Counted from the stretch's first letter, positions 1 through 6,934 are shown. The stretch is DNA of 11,640 bases from Hyphomicrobiales bacterium (GCA_026400425.1 JAPLPC010000604.1:1-11640), one strand, 5' to 3'. The notes: generated by a model not told the origin, from the letters alone. Numbers and translations are program-made.

Positions 1-1274
1 TCCAGCGGATGCGCTGGACGCGTTGCACCACACAGGTGCCTTTCGGCATGTAGAACATCAGCCAGCTCGTCGTTCCATAGTCCGGCGCCAGCACGCAACC
101 GGCCCCGCTGCGCTGGCGGACGGCCTCGATCTCGGCCGCGAGCGCGGGGAAGCCGACGCCTACACTGCGCACGGTGGCATCGCGCTTGTAGCCGGACAAC
201 ACACCCGTATTGGCCTGCACCACTAGGGCTACGAACATCACGGCGCCGGCGGGCGTGGCCCAGCGCAGGCAGACATCCACCGTCCGCTGCGCGCGCGCCT
301 GCCATGGCACCAGGGTGGCAGCGACTGCCGCGGCGATGGCGAAGGCGGGATAGACCGGCGCGAACCAGTTGGCTTCGACCCGGGCATGCAAAGCGTGCCA
401 GGCGAAATACAGCGCGATGACCCAGACCATGGCGCTGACCATCACCCGCGACGACAGCGGCTCCACCTGACGGCGGACCAGTGCATAGAGGCCCATGGTG
501 CCCAGAATGAACACCAGCGGCGTCGCGAAAGCGAACTGGGTGGGTATCAGCTCGGCAATGTAACTCAATCTGAACTGTTCGATGCGGGCGCGGCCGAGTT
601 GCTTGATGAACGACACCCACTCGTGATCGGCATTCCACAACAGCACCGGCGAAAAGACCGCAAAGGCGACGATGCCGCCGAGATACGGCCATGGCGACAG
701 CAGCCAGCGCCGCATGGTCGGCACGGCGAAGAGCCAGACCAGGATCGCGGCGCCAAAAAACAGCGCGGTGTATTTCGACAGCAGCGCGCAACCGATGGCG
801 ACACCGACCGCGAGCCACCAGGCCCCCTGCCCGGTCACCGCGACCTGCGCCAATGCGAGCAGGACGAAGCTCGACGCCACCAGCAATGGCGCATCGGGGG
901 TGACGATCATCAGCCCGACCGACACGATCATGGTGGCGTTGAGCAGCAGCATGGCTGAAACGGCGGCGCGGGTACCGCCAAACAACAGTTCTGCAGCGCG
1001 ATAGATCGCCCAGCTCATGGGCAATGTCAGCAGCACCGAAACCAGACGCACGCCGAGCGGCGGTGTCGCCCGCGATCATCGTGCCGAGCCAAATGACAGC
1101 GGCGACCATCGGCGGATGATCGTAATAGCCGCCGGCGAGATGCTTCGACCAGGTCCAGTAATAGGCTTCGTCGAAGGTCAGTGGCGTCCAGGCGCTCGCT
1201 GCGAGGCGCAACAGCACGAGGCCGACCACGATCGCCCAGGCGCCGCGGATCATCCGCGTATCGGCTGCCGTCAC
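1..1274 (-). pseudogene. GT39/ArnT-like integral membrane glycosyltransferase, frameshifted and cut by the left window edge
   Basis: Family members take a sugar from a polyprenyl-phosphate carrier and transfer it to lipid or protein on the outer face of the cytoplasmic membrane. The first 71 codons read from GTG 1274 and contain TPLTFDEAYYWTWSKHL and YYDHPPMVA, the first periplasmic loop with the Asp-Glu pair (about residues 35-36) typical of GT39. After codon 71 (1062-1064) the homologous reading moves by one frame: PLGVRLVSVLLTLPMSW resumes at 1060 and stays open to base 2. It includes multiple hydrophobic segments, LLSKYTALFFGA, the loop LLWNADHEW and EANWFAPVYPAF, all usual for ArnT-like proteins. 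One extra base in 1061-1064 explains this. About 424 residues are visible and the C-terminus lies outside. The GTG start overlaps the upstream GT2 stop as GTGA; ATG 1253 is the alternative. The frameshift could be real or an assembly error, since the downstream part shows no other damage. Confidence 0.85.
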
Positions 1275-2404
1275 CGCTTGCGCCACACGAACAGACCGGA
1301 CATCGCGTAGTTCCAGACCACGCCCATCAGCGCACCCGCGGCCCCTGCCAGCCACCAGATCGGCTCGTTGTCATAGACCGAGAAGGCGACGCCCACATTG
1401 GCGAGCAGGCCGACGCTGCAGACCAGATAGAACAACACCAGGCCTTGCAGGATGCGGACGCCCTTCAGGCGCTGGTCGCGATAGGTGAGGAAATTGTTGA
1501 GCAGGAAATTGCTGGTCATGGCACACAACGCGGCGATCCCCTGCGCTTCTGCGAACGGCAGCGCGAAGGCTTCGAGACCCAGGAACAGAACCGAGAAATG
1601 CACGACGAGGCCAATCGAGCCGACCAGCGCAAACAGCAGGAATCGCAGCGAGACGATGTCATTGGTGAGCTTCGCCAGAACGAGGCCGAGAAAATCCAGC
1701 GCCACCATGGAATCGAGCTTGCTCTCGCCATGCTGGCGCGAAGCGAATGTGTAGGGCACTTCCCTGATCCGCAGCGCGCCGCGGGCGGTGGCGACCACGT
1801 CGAGCAGGATCTTGAACCCTTGCGTCGACAGTTGCGGGGCCAGTTGTTCGAAGCGATCGCGGCGGATCATGAAGAAACCGCTCATGGGATCGGCGACACG
1901 CACGCGCAGCACCTGCTGGGCCAGCACGGTGGCGAATTTGCTGAAGCCGGCGCGCTTGTTGTCAAAACTGTCGGCGCTACCGCCGTCGATATAGCGGCTG
2001 CCGATCACCAGATCGGCCTCGCCGCCTTCGATCAGACCGAGCATTCTGGTGAGCTGCGTTTCGTCATGCTGCAGATCGCCGTCGATGACCGCGGCACACG
2101 GTGCCGACGATGCCAGCATGCCCTCGATACACGCGCCGGACAGACCGCGACGACCGATCCGGCGAATGCAACGCACACGCGGATCGATGCGTGCGAGGTC
2201 GCGCACCGCATCGGTGGTTCCGTCCGGAGAATTGTCGTCGACGAAGATGACTTCCCAGGCGATGCCTTTCAGCGCCGCATCGAGCCGCTGGACCAGAGTG
2301 GCCACATTGCCGCGCTCGTTGAAAGTGGGGACAACGACAGACACCTGCAGCGAGGCAACGCCGCGCTCGATCTGACCATTCCCGAGTATGATGGCATCGC
2401 TCAT
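1271..2404 (-). CDS. GT2 glycosyltransferase fused to a GtrA domain (polyprenyl-phosphate sugar synthase type)
   Basis: Predicted to transfer a hexose from a nucleotide sugar to a polyprenyl-phosphate carrier at the inner face of the cytoplasmic membrane. From ATG 2404 the protein has 377 residues. Residues 20-235 are a DPM1/ArnC-like GT2 domain: VVVPTFNE (23-30), VDDNSPDGT (55-63), the metal-binding DGDLQHD (108-114), GSRY (135-138) and DPMSGFF (172-178). Residues 254-377 are a GtrA domain with four hydrophobic segments, LLNNFLTYRD (301-310) and a C-terminal NYAMSGLFVWR. This two-domain layout is common in alphaproteobacteria. In-frame ATGs at 2446, 2458 and 2488 would add up to 28 residues with no family resemblance, so 2404 is preferred although no strong ribosome site precedes it. 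The stop overlaps the GT39 start, so the pair is probably translationally coupled: this enzyme would charge the lipid and GT39 would use it. The sugar cannot be told from sequence. Confidence 0.9.
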   Translation of the reverse strand: MSDAIILGNGQIERGVASLQVSVVVPTFNERGNVATLVQRLDAALKGIAWEVIFVDDNSPDGTTDAVRDLARIDPRVRCIRRIGRRGLSGACIEGMLASSAPCAAVIDGDLQHDETQLTRMLGLIEGGEADLVIGSRYIDGGSADSFDNKRAGFSKFATVLAQQVLRVRVADPMSGFFMIRRDRFEQLAPQLSTQGFKILLDVVATARGALRIREVPYTFASRQHGESKLDSMVALDFLGLVLAKLTNDIVSLRFLLFALVGSIGLVVHFSVLFLGLEAFALPFAEAQGIAALCAMTSNFLLNNFLTYRDQRLKGVRILQGLVLFYLVCSVGLLANVGVAFSVYDNEPIWWLAGAAGALMGVVWNYAMSGLFVWRKR

Positions 2405-2592
2405 GGCGCCAGCATATATCTGCCGGGCGACAGCCTGCCAAGGCATGCGGGGCCGCATTTCAAGGCGCTGAAGAAACGCGTCAAGCATCTGAATTTATGC
2501 GGGAAACGGGTGGAAGCCGCGCAAAAGCCCGCCCACAAATGCGAACGACCCCGAACGACCCGGCGCACGTACATCCGGCGCGCCTATCCCAT

Positions 2593-2625
2593 TTAAGGTC
2601 TTGGTCATTCAAGGTCGTCTTGGCA
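2593..2625. repeat. Imperfect tandem repeat upstream of the DUF72 gene
   Basis: Two adjacent units share AAGGTC and TTGG. The first is TTAAGGTCTTGGTCA (2593-2607); the second is TTCAAGGTCGTCTTGGCA (2608-2625), with three extra bases in the middle. The second unit also holds the short palindrome CAAG-GTCGT-CTTG (2610-2622). It lies about 100 bp before the DUF72 start. It may be a pair of regulator sites or a chance duplication. Confidence 0.35.
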
Positions 2626-2711
2626 GCGGAGCTGTTAAGCATCGACGTTGCCGTTGAATGAGAGATAGGAATGGTCGCGCCGATCCGCAAGGGTGGCCAC
2701 AAGAAATATGG

Positions 2712-2716
2712 AAGGA
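2712..2716 (+). promoter_or_regulatory. Ribosome binding site deciding the DUF72 start
   Basis: AAGGA sits 7 bases before ATG 2724, the point where family resemblance begins. The in-frame ATG at 2658 has no comparable site and would add 22 residues unlike the family. Confidence 0.7.
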
Positions 2717-2723
2717 CACGGGA

Positions 2724-3434
2724 ATGGCAGCGAAATCCGGAAAAATCCGCATCGGGATCGGCGGCTGGACGTTCGAGCCCTGGCGCGGAACCTTCTATCC
2801 GGAGAAGCTGACGCAGGCGAAGGAGCTCGGCTATGCCGCCTCCAAGCTCACCTCCATCGAAATCAACGGCACCTATTACGGCTCGCAGAAGCCGGCGAGC
2901 TTCCGCAAATGGGCGAGCGAGGTGCCGGACGATTTCGTGTTCTCTCTGAAGGGTCCGCGCTTCGCCACCAACCGCAAGGTGCTCGCCGAGGCCGGTGACA
3001 GCGTGCAGCGGTTCTACGATTCAGGCGTACTCGAACTCGGGGACAAGCTCGGCCCGGTGTTGTGGCAATTCATGCCCACCAAGAAATTCGACGAGGCCGA
3101 TTTCGGCGCCTTCCTCGAACTGCTGCCGCGCAAAATCGGCGGCCGCACACTGCGCCATGTGGTCGAGGTGCGGCATGACAGTTTCTGCGTGCCCGCTTTC
3201 ATCGCCCTGCTCCGCGAACACGGGATCCCGGTGGTGTTCTCCGAGCATGCGAAGGCACTGGATGCCTGGGCCAAGCGCCTGCAGGAATTCGCCGCCGGCG
3301 GCGAACCCGCCGACCTGCCCCGCGTTGGTGACGGCAAATTGAAGAAACAGCCGCGCGACGTGTTCGCCTATGTCATCCATGAAGCGAAAGTCCGCGCGCC
3401 CCATGGCGCCATGGCGCTGATCGAGCGGGTGTAA
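2724..3434 (+). CDS. DUF72 family protein with an apparent internal deletion
   Basis: DUF72 (YecE-like) proteins fold as a TIM-like barrel; their biochemical role is not established. The 236-residue product has the family pattern: IRIGIGGWTFEPWRG (8-22), FYPEKL, SKLTSIEINGTYYGSQKP (40-57), FVFSLKGPRFATN (71-83), LGPVLWQF (109-116), HVVEVRHDSF (145-154) and the C-terminal RDVFAYVIHEAKVRAP. As I recall close relatives, about 30 residues containing an ADVT..FVYAR-type strand lie between the SEHAK-like segment and KALDAW. Here the two are joined directly (residues 173-182). The frame is kept, but a core strand of the barrel seems to be missing, so activity is doubtful. The start at 2724 is supported by a good ribosome site. 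The stop is 18 bp before a DUF488 gene on the same strand, suggesting one transcript. Confidence 0.9.
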   Translation: MAAKSGKIRIGIGGWTFEPWRGTFYPEKLTQAKELGYAASKLTSIEINGTYYGSQKPASFRKWASEVPDDFVFSLKGPRFATNRKVLAEAGDSVQRFYDSGVLELGDKLGPVLWQFMPTKKFDEADFGAFLELLPRKIGGRTLRHVVEVRHDSFCVPAFIALLREHGIPVVFSEHAKALDAWAKRLQEFAAGGEPADLPRVGDGKLKKQPRDVFAYVIHEAKVRAPHGAMALIERV

Positions 3435-3452
3435 CCAACACAGGAGTGTCGC

Positions 3453-3923
3453 ATGGTCGAAGCCGGCAGGACGTCGAAGCTGTTCACCATCGGCTATGAG
3501 CAAACGCCGGCGACATCCGTACTTGATGTACTGGAAGCAGCGGGGGTCAAGCTGCTGGTCGATGTTCGTGCCGTCGCTGCCTCGCGGCGACCGGGCTTTG
3601 CTAAATCGCAACTGAAAGCGGGACTGGACGAACGCGGCATCGGCTATGTCCATCTGCGCGGCCTCGGCACGCCGAAGGAAGGCCGCGAAGCGGCGCGCGC
3701 GGGAAACATCCCGCAGCTCGAAAAGATCTACAGCGCACATCTGAAGACGCCGCAGGCGCGCGAGGAAATGGACGAACTGGCGGCGCTGGTCGCGAAAGCC
3801 GGCCCGATCTGCATCCTCTGCTACGAGCGCGATCACGCCCATTGCCACCGTCGCTGGATCGCCGAGATCATCGAGGATCGCCAAGGCGTCGCCATCGAGA
3901 ACTTGGTCGCGCCGCAGCTCTGA
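3453..3923 (+). CDS. DUF488 domain-containing protein
   Basis: A 156-residue cytoplasmic protein of the DUF488 family, for which I know no settled function. The family motifs are all present in order: FTIGYEQ (11-17), LLVDVRAVAASRRPGFAKSQ (34-53), GIGYVHLRGLGTPKEGR (62-78), and ILCYERD followed by HCHRRWIAEII (121-140). The conserved Cys and the CHR segment near the C-terminus suggest a catalytic or metal-binding site, which is inference. AGGAG at 3442-3446 lies 6 bases before ATG 3453. The gene follows the DUF72 gene by 18 bp on the same strand, so the two are likely cotranscribed. Length is normal and no damage is seen, unlike its DUF72 neighbour. No signal peptide or membrane segment is visible. 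Confidence 0.9.
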   Translation: MVEAGRTSKLFTIGYEQTPATSVLDVLEAAGVKLLVDVRAVAASRRPGFAKSQLKAGLDERGIGYVHLRGLGTPKEGREAARAGNIPQLEKIYSAHLKTPQAREEMDELAALVAKAGPICILCYERDHAHCHRRWIAEIIEDRQGVAIENLVAPQL

Positions 3924-3995
3924 GTCAGCTCGACAATTATTTCGGCCCGCATTCCCTTTTTGTTCCGTGATCCACACTGGACGTCGAATTATCCC

Positions 3996-4026
3996 CAGAT
4001 AATCTACCTTAAGTTGTTATTATCTG
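3996..4026. promoter_or_regulatory. Perfect 8-bp inverted repeat upstream of bcsS
   Basis: CAGATAAT (3996-4003) and ATTATCTG (4019-4026) are exact inverted copies separated by 15 bases. A further ATTAT at 3988-3992 pairs with ATAAT at 3999-4003. The interval 3924-4050 is clearly richer in A and T than its surroundings, as expected for a promoter or operator. The right arm ends 24 bases before the bcsS ATG. It could be a repressor site or a leader hairpin; there is no T-run marking a terminator. Confidence 0.4.
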
Positions 4027-4050
4027 TTGCGTAGCGTTGGGGTGGGCTCG

Positions 4051-4917
4051 ATGCGTGAAAAGCGGATGTTGCAGACCGAGGTGCTCGCGATCGGCTTTTT
4101 GGTGGTCGCAGCCTGGAGCCCGGGCGGAATCGCCAGAGCGCAGGACTTCGATGCGATGGACATCGAATTCAATGTTCTGACGCCGGCCAGATCGAAATCC
4201 TTCTGGTCCGAGCTGTTCGACAACCGCGCCAACCGCAAGAGGCCGTTCGACTATCTGTCGGGTGGCATGCCGGACCGACTGATCTATTTCGCCGGCATCG
4301 ATGCATCGAAATGGAGTTTTGGCGCATTCGCCGGTGCGCAATGGATGCCGAATGGATTCGATCGTGACGGCTTCATCCTGCGCTTGTTCGTGTCCGAAAG
4401 TCTGGAGCGCTATGTGGATCGTTTCGGCCGCTACGATACCCAGATCGGCCGCGCCTATCTTATGCCCGGCTACATGTTTCGCATCGGCCGGATGGAAGCC
4501 CAGCTCCTTGTTGGACCGGATGCTGAAGTGGATCTTCTATTCCAGAACGGCCGTCCCGATCGCTGGCGCTCGCGCTTGGGTGTGCGCGGCATTGCCGATC
4601 TATGGTGGGAGCCGACACCTGAGCTGATGGTGCAATATGCGCTTTCTGGCACCACCATCGATTCCGGCTACACCACGCGTATCGCCGCCGGCTGGCGCCT
4701 GTTCGATTCCTTCTGGATCGGCCCGGAGGCGGCGCTGTCGAGCGACTATTTCAGCCGGCAGACGCGACTGGGCGTCCATCTCACCGGCTTGCGCACCAAT
4801 GATTACGAATGGACGTTTGCCGCAGGCCGCGTCTCCGACGATTTCGGTCGCGATGGCGTCTATGGCCGCTTCGGCCTCATGCTGCGGCCGAAGCGTGCGC
4901 CGTTCTTCGATAACTAG
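4051..4917 (+). CDS. bcsS: BcsS-family cellulose biosynthesis protein, secreted
   Basis: BcsS proteins are exported beta-rich proteins associated with bacterial cellulose synthesis in alphaproteobacteria; their exact role is unclear. From ATG 4051 the product has 288 residues. Residues 1-30 form a signal peptide: a short basic start, a hydrophobic core (VLAIGFLVVAAW) and ARA before QDF, so cleavage after residue 30 is likely. The mature part shows alternating beta-strand patterns with family-like segments: DRDGFILRLFVSE, IGRAYLMPGYMF, LGVRGIADLWWEP, SGYTTRIAAGWRLF, IGPEAALSSDYFSRQTRLGV and a C-terminal GVYGRFGLML. This reads like a small outer-membrane barrel. A TTG at 4027 is an in-frame alternative but lies inside the upstream inverted repeat; ATG 4066 would shorten the signal peptide. 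No cellulose synthase genes are adjacent, and the convergent neighbour is an adenylate cyclase. Family assignment is from pattern recognition and is fairly secure. Confidence 0.8.
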   Translation: MREKRMLQTEVLAIGFLVVAAWSPGGIARAQDFDAMDIEFNVLTPARSKSFWSELFDNRANRKRPFDYLSGGMPDRLIYFAGIDASKWSFGAFAGAQWMPNGFDRDGFILRLFVSESLERYVDRFGRYDTQIGRAYLMPGYMFRIGRMEAQLLVGPDAEVDLLFQNGRPDRWRSRLGVRGIADLWWEPTPELMVQYALSGTTIDSGYTTRIAAGWRLFDSFWIGPEAALSSDYFSRQTRLGVHLTGLRTNDYEWTFAAGRVSDDFGRDGVYGRFGLMLRPKRAPFFDN

Positions 4918-4954
4918 AGATGTCCGCAGGACTGGTTGTTGTCGTGACCCTGCA

Positions 4955-6274
4955 TCAACCCAGCCGCCACACCGCCTGCGGTTGCTCATAGCCGCGCACA
5001 TCGACATCGCCGAGACATTCCGCCTCTTGCGCCGCCTCGCCCGCAGCATCGCGGGTGGCGCTCGAAATCAGAAGCTGCGAACCGAACTGCTTGTTCAGCG
5101 CTTCGAGCCGCGCCGCGAAATTCACGGTGTCGCCGATCACCGTGTATTCCTTGCGCCGGGGCGAGCCGACATTGCCGGCGATGACCGCGCCCATGTGGAT
5201 GCCGATGCCGATGCGCAGCGGCCAGTCGTTGCCGCGATTGTTGTCGTTCATTTCCACAATCATTTCGCGCGCGGCCAAGACGGCGCATCGCGCAGCCTGG
5301 GGATCTTCGATGGGGGCGCCGAACACTGCGAGAAATCCGTCGCCGAGAAACTTGTTGACGATGCCGGCATGGCGATCGAGCACGTCGACCAGAATGGCGA
5401 ACGCTTCGTCGAGGCGTTCGACCACCTGGCGCGGCGTATGGATACGCGTCGCTGCGGTGAAATCGCGGATATCCACGAACATCACGGCGACCTGGCGCAT
5501 CTCGGTGGTCGGTGCCGCGCCCGTTGCCAACAGTTGTTCAACAACTTGCGGCGAGACATGCTGACCGAACAGATCGGTGACACGATCGCGCGCTGCAGCC
5601 GCCGCAATGCTCGCCTCGAATTGCCTTCGCAGCTGCATGCCGACGGCACCCGCGAGCACACCGCCGACGAACAACATGATGGCACGCACGAACTGAAACA
5701 CACTGTCCGGCATCGGCTCGTCGGCGAAACCCTGCGGCCGGTACAACATCGCCATCGCAAACATCTCTGACGCTGCGACCAGGCCGGTGAAGGTGGACAA
5801 CCAGAAATCCAGCCGCAAGGTCGAGAGGATGATGAAAATGAAATAAGTCAGAGGTGCTGCGAAGGCGAGCGCGGTACTCGCGCCCATCCAGTTCATGTGT
5901 AGATAGAGCGCCGCGGTCGGCACGCTGGTCTCGATCAGCGCACTGACATATCGACGAATGATCGGCACATCCTTGTTCTCGGCTGCCCGGCGGCCGATCA
6001 GATAGAGCGCCAGCAGTTCAAGCGCGAGAAACGGCAGAAAGATCACATAGGTCGAGACGAGTTCGAAATTGCCGCGAGAAACGCCGGCGAAGACCGATGG
6101 GGCCAGAAAATGAACGATGGTCACGAACGCCGTGAGGATGACGATCGTGACGATCACCGCCTTGATGCGCAAAAGCTCGGTGAGCAGCACCTGGCGGTTA
6201 AGCGCCTCGCGAGCAGCGTGCAACTCCGCGCTCTCGGCGGCAGGCGTGAAAAAGGTTTGTCGGAGCGGCATCAT
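4955..6274 (-). CDS. Six-TM class III adenylate cyclase
   Basis: Predicted to make cAMP from ATP in the cytoplasm under control of a membrane sensor region. Residue numbers are for the longest form, from GTG 6283 (442 residues). Six hydrophobic segments lie at about 41-63, 76-97, 115-130, 138-157, 160-180 and 198-216. A short linker with FGQHVSPQVVEQLL (239-252) leads to the cyclase domain (about 262-442). All catalytic residues are visible: metal Asp271 in VMFVDIRDF and Asp315 in FLGDGF, adenine-selecting Lys311 and Thr381, and Asn388 and Arg392 of DTVNFAARLE. An ATP rather than GTP substrate is therefore expected. A single cyclase domain implies a homodimer. Starts at GTG 6283, ATG 6274 and ATG 6271 are all possible; a GGGG at 6278-6281 favours one of the ATGs. 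The gene converges on bcsS with a 37-bp gap and no clear terminator. The signal sensed is unknown. Confidence 0.92.
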   Translation of the reverse strand: MMPLRQTFFTPAAESAELHAAREALNRQVLLTELLRIKAVIVTIVILTAFVTIVHFLAPSVFAGVSRGNFELVSTYVIFLPFLALELLALYLIGRRAAENKDVPIIRRYVSALIETSVPTAALYLHMNWMGASTALAFAAPLTYFIFIILSTLRLDFWLSTFTGLVAASEMFAMAMLYRPQGFADEPMPDSVFQFVRAIMLFVGGVLAGAVGMQLRRQFEASIAAAAARDRVTDLFGQHVSPQVVEQLLATGAAPTTEMRQVAVMFVDIRDFTAATRIHTPRQVVERLDEAFAILVDVLDRHAGIVNKFLGDGFLAVFGAPIEDPQAARCAVLAAREMIVEMNDNNRGNDWPLRIGIGIHMGAVIAGNVGSPRRKEYTVIGDTVNFAARLEALNKQFGSQLLISSATRDAAGEAAQEAECLGDVDVRGYEQPQAVWRLG

Positions 6275-6367
6275 TAGCCCCACTTAGCCGCTGATGGCGG
6301 AAGCACCAAGGCGGAATATGGGCCAAAGGCATCCCTGCCATGTCTGCTCGTTTCAGGATGGCGACGG

Positions 6368-6748
6368 TCAGCCCTTGGCGTCGCAGGCCCAGGCGCGGAT
6401 AACACACTCCTTACCGCCGAAATCGTAGCACTTTTTGGTTGCCTCATTCAGTGTCGACGAAATGCGCGGGCTGACTGCATAGCCATGGGCGCCACATGGG
6501 TTGGCCATGTCTACGGCCAGCGCGGCGCAGGCACGGTTCATGGTCACGGTGGTGCAATCGCCTTTACAGGCTTTTTTAGCTGCAGCCAGCGCGGATGTCT
6601 GTGCTGAATGATCATAGGCCTGACCATAGGCCCCGCATTTGCCGATGGCGAGAGCGCCGGCGCCGATGGCCGGCTGGAGCGATGCAAGACAAATAACGAG
6701 CGACGCGACAAATAACGCGCGCGCCTGCGCGACAAATCGAAATGACAA
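6368..6748 (-). CDS. DUF4189 domain protein, small, secreted, cysteine-rich
   Basis: A 126-residue exported protein of unknown function. A signal peptide covers residues 1-30 (hydrophobic ALFVASLVICLASL, cleavage likely after AIGA). The mature part matches the DUF4189 pattern: KCGAYGQAYD, ALAAAKKAC, NRACAALAVD, CGAHGYAV, ATKKCYDFGGKECVIRAWAC. It has eight cysteines (38, 61, 65, 74, 85, 107, 115, 122), an even number consistent with four disulfides in the periplasm or outside the cell. The start codon is TTG at 6748. No in-frame ATG or GTG lies between it and the upstream in-frame stop at 6782-6784, and the first internal ATG (residue 70) would remove the signal peptide. A strong ribosome site before the TTG supports this start. 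The gene sits alone between the cyclase and the molybdenum cluster, all on the minus strand, with spacers of about 90 and 190 bp. Confidence 0.85.
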   Translation of the reverse strand: MSFRFVAQARALFVASLVICLASLQPAIGAGALAIGKCGAYGQAYDHSAQTSALAAAKKACKGDCTTVTMNRACAALAVDMANPCGAHGYAVSPRISSTLNEATKKCYDFGGKECVIRAWACDAKG

Positions 6749-6753
6749 TTTCC

Positions 6754-6758
6754 CCTCC
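6754..6758 (-). promoter_or_regulatory. Ribosome binding site deciding the TTG start of the DUF4189 gene
   Basis: On the minus strand GGAGG, within GGGGAGGGG (6752-6760), lies 5 bases before TTG 6748. This is the strongest reason to accept the rare start codon. Confidence 0.7.
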
Positions 6759-6853
6759 CCCGAGGTGCAATGGCCGCGACGTTATCGGGAGGGAGTTTCG
6801 ACTTCATGAATGAAGAGCCAATCGATCGCGCGCGACGCAGCGCTCGGTCTGTC

Positions 6854-6931
6854 GGGTGAGCAAAGCGCAGCGTGGCCACCACCGCGCGCACGGCTGCTGA
6901 GGTGGGCACGCTTACGCTCTGCCCATCCTAC
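6854..6931. repeat. Long imperfect palindrome, REP-like, after the MoCF-MocA gene
   Basis: The left arm (6854-6880) and right arm (6901-6928) are inverted copies matching at 22 of 27 aligned positions with one gap, around a 20-base loop. The cores are AAGCGCAGCGTGGCCACC on the plus strand and GTAGGATGGGCAGAGCG on the minus strand. The wording (GTAGGATGGGCA..GCG..GCCCACC) resembles a dispersed intergenic repeat I associate with Bradyrhizobium and Rhodopseudomonas genomes. It begins 4 bases past the MoCF-MocA stop codon, so it may act as a transcript end or RNA-stabilising hairpin; there is no T-run. Confidence 0.6.
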
Positions 6932-6934
6932 AAC

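Larger units (their letters stand above)
2405..2723. other. Divergent intergenic region between the GT2 and DUF72 genes
   Basis: This 319-bp spacer must carry promoters for both directions. I see no RNA gene and no convincing sigma-70 promoter. The only structure is an imperfect tandem repeat at 2593-2625. Small reading frames crossing it (for example minus 2481-2702, 73 codons) have no recognisable domain and look like chance in GC-rich sequence. Confidence 0.5.

Noticed and set aside
386..958. Plus-strand open frame opposite the GT39 gene, and whether the region is simply non-coding
   Set aside because: The minus strand reads continuously as an ArnT-like membrane protein from 1060 to 2, so this frame is a shadow.
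1181..2596. A 471-codon plus-strand open frame opposite the GT2-GtrA gene
   Set aside because: Its translation is rich in His, Arg, Gln and Asp with no domain, the usual antisense shadow of a GC-rich gene, while the minus strand encodes clear GT2 and GtrA motifs.
2481..2702. Small minus-strand frame (73 codons) in the divergent intergenic region
   Set aside because: No domain, no signal peptide, no clear ribosome site; its composition looks random.
3924..3960. Possible terminator after the DUF488 gene, because of a T-run near 3956-3960
   Set aside because: I could find no GC-rich stem directly before the T-run.
3021..3977. A 318-codon minus-strand open frame opposite the DUF72 and DUF488 genes
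   Set aside because: No recognisable domain, and it spans two real plus-strand genes with good ribosome sites and family motifs.
4918..4954. Possible bidirectional terminator between the convergent bcsS and cyclase genes
   Set aside because: The 37-bp gap shows no stem with a T-run on either strand.
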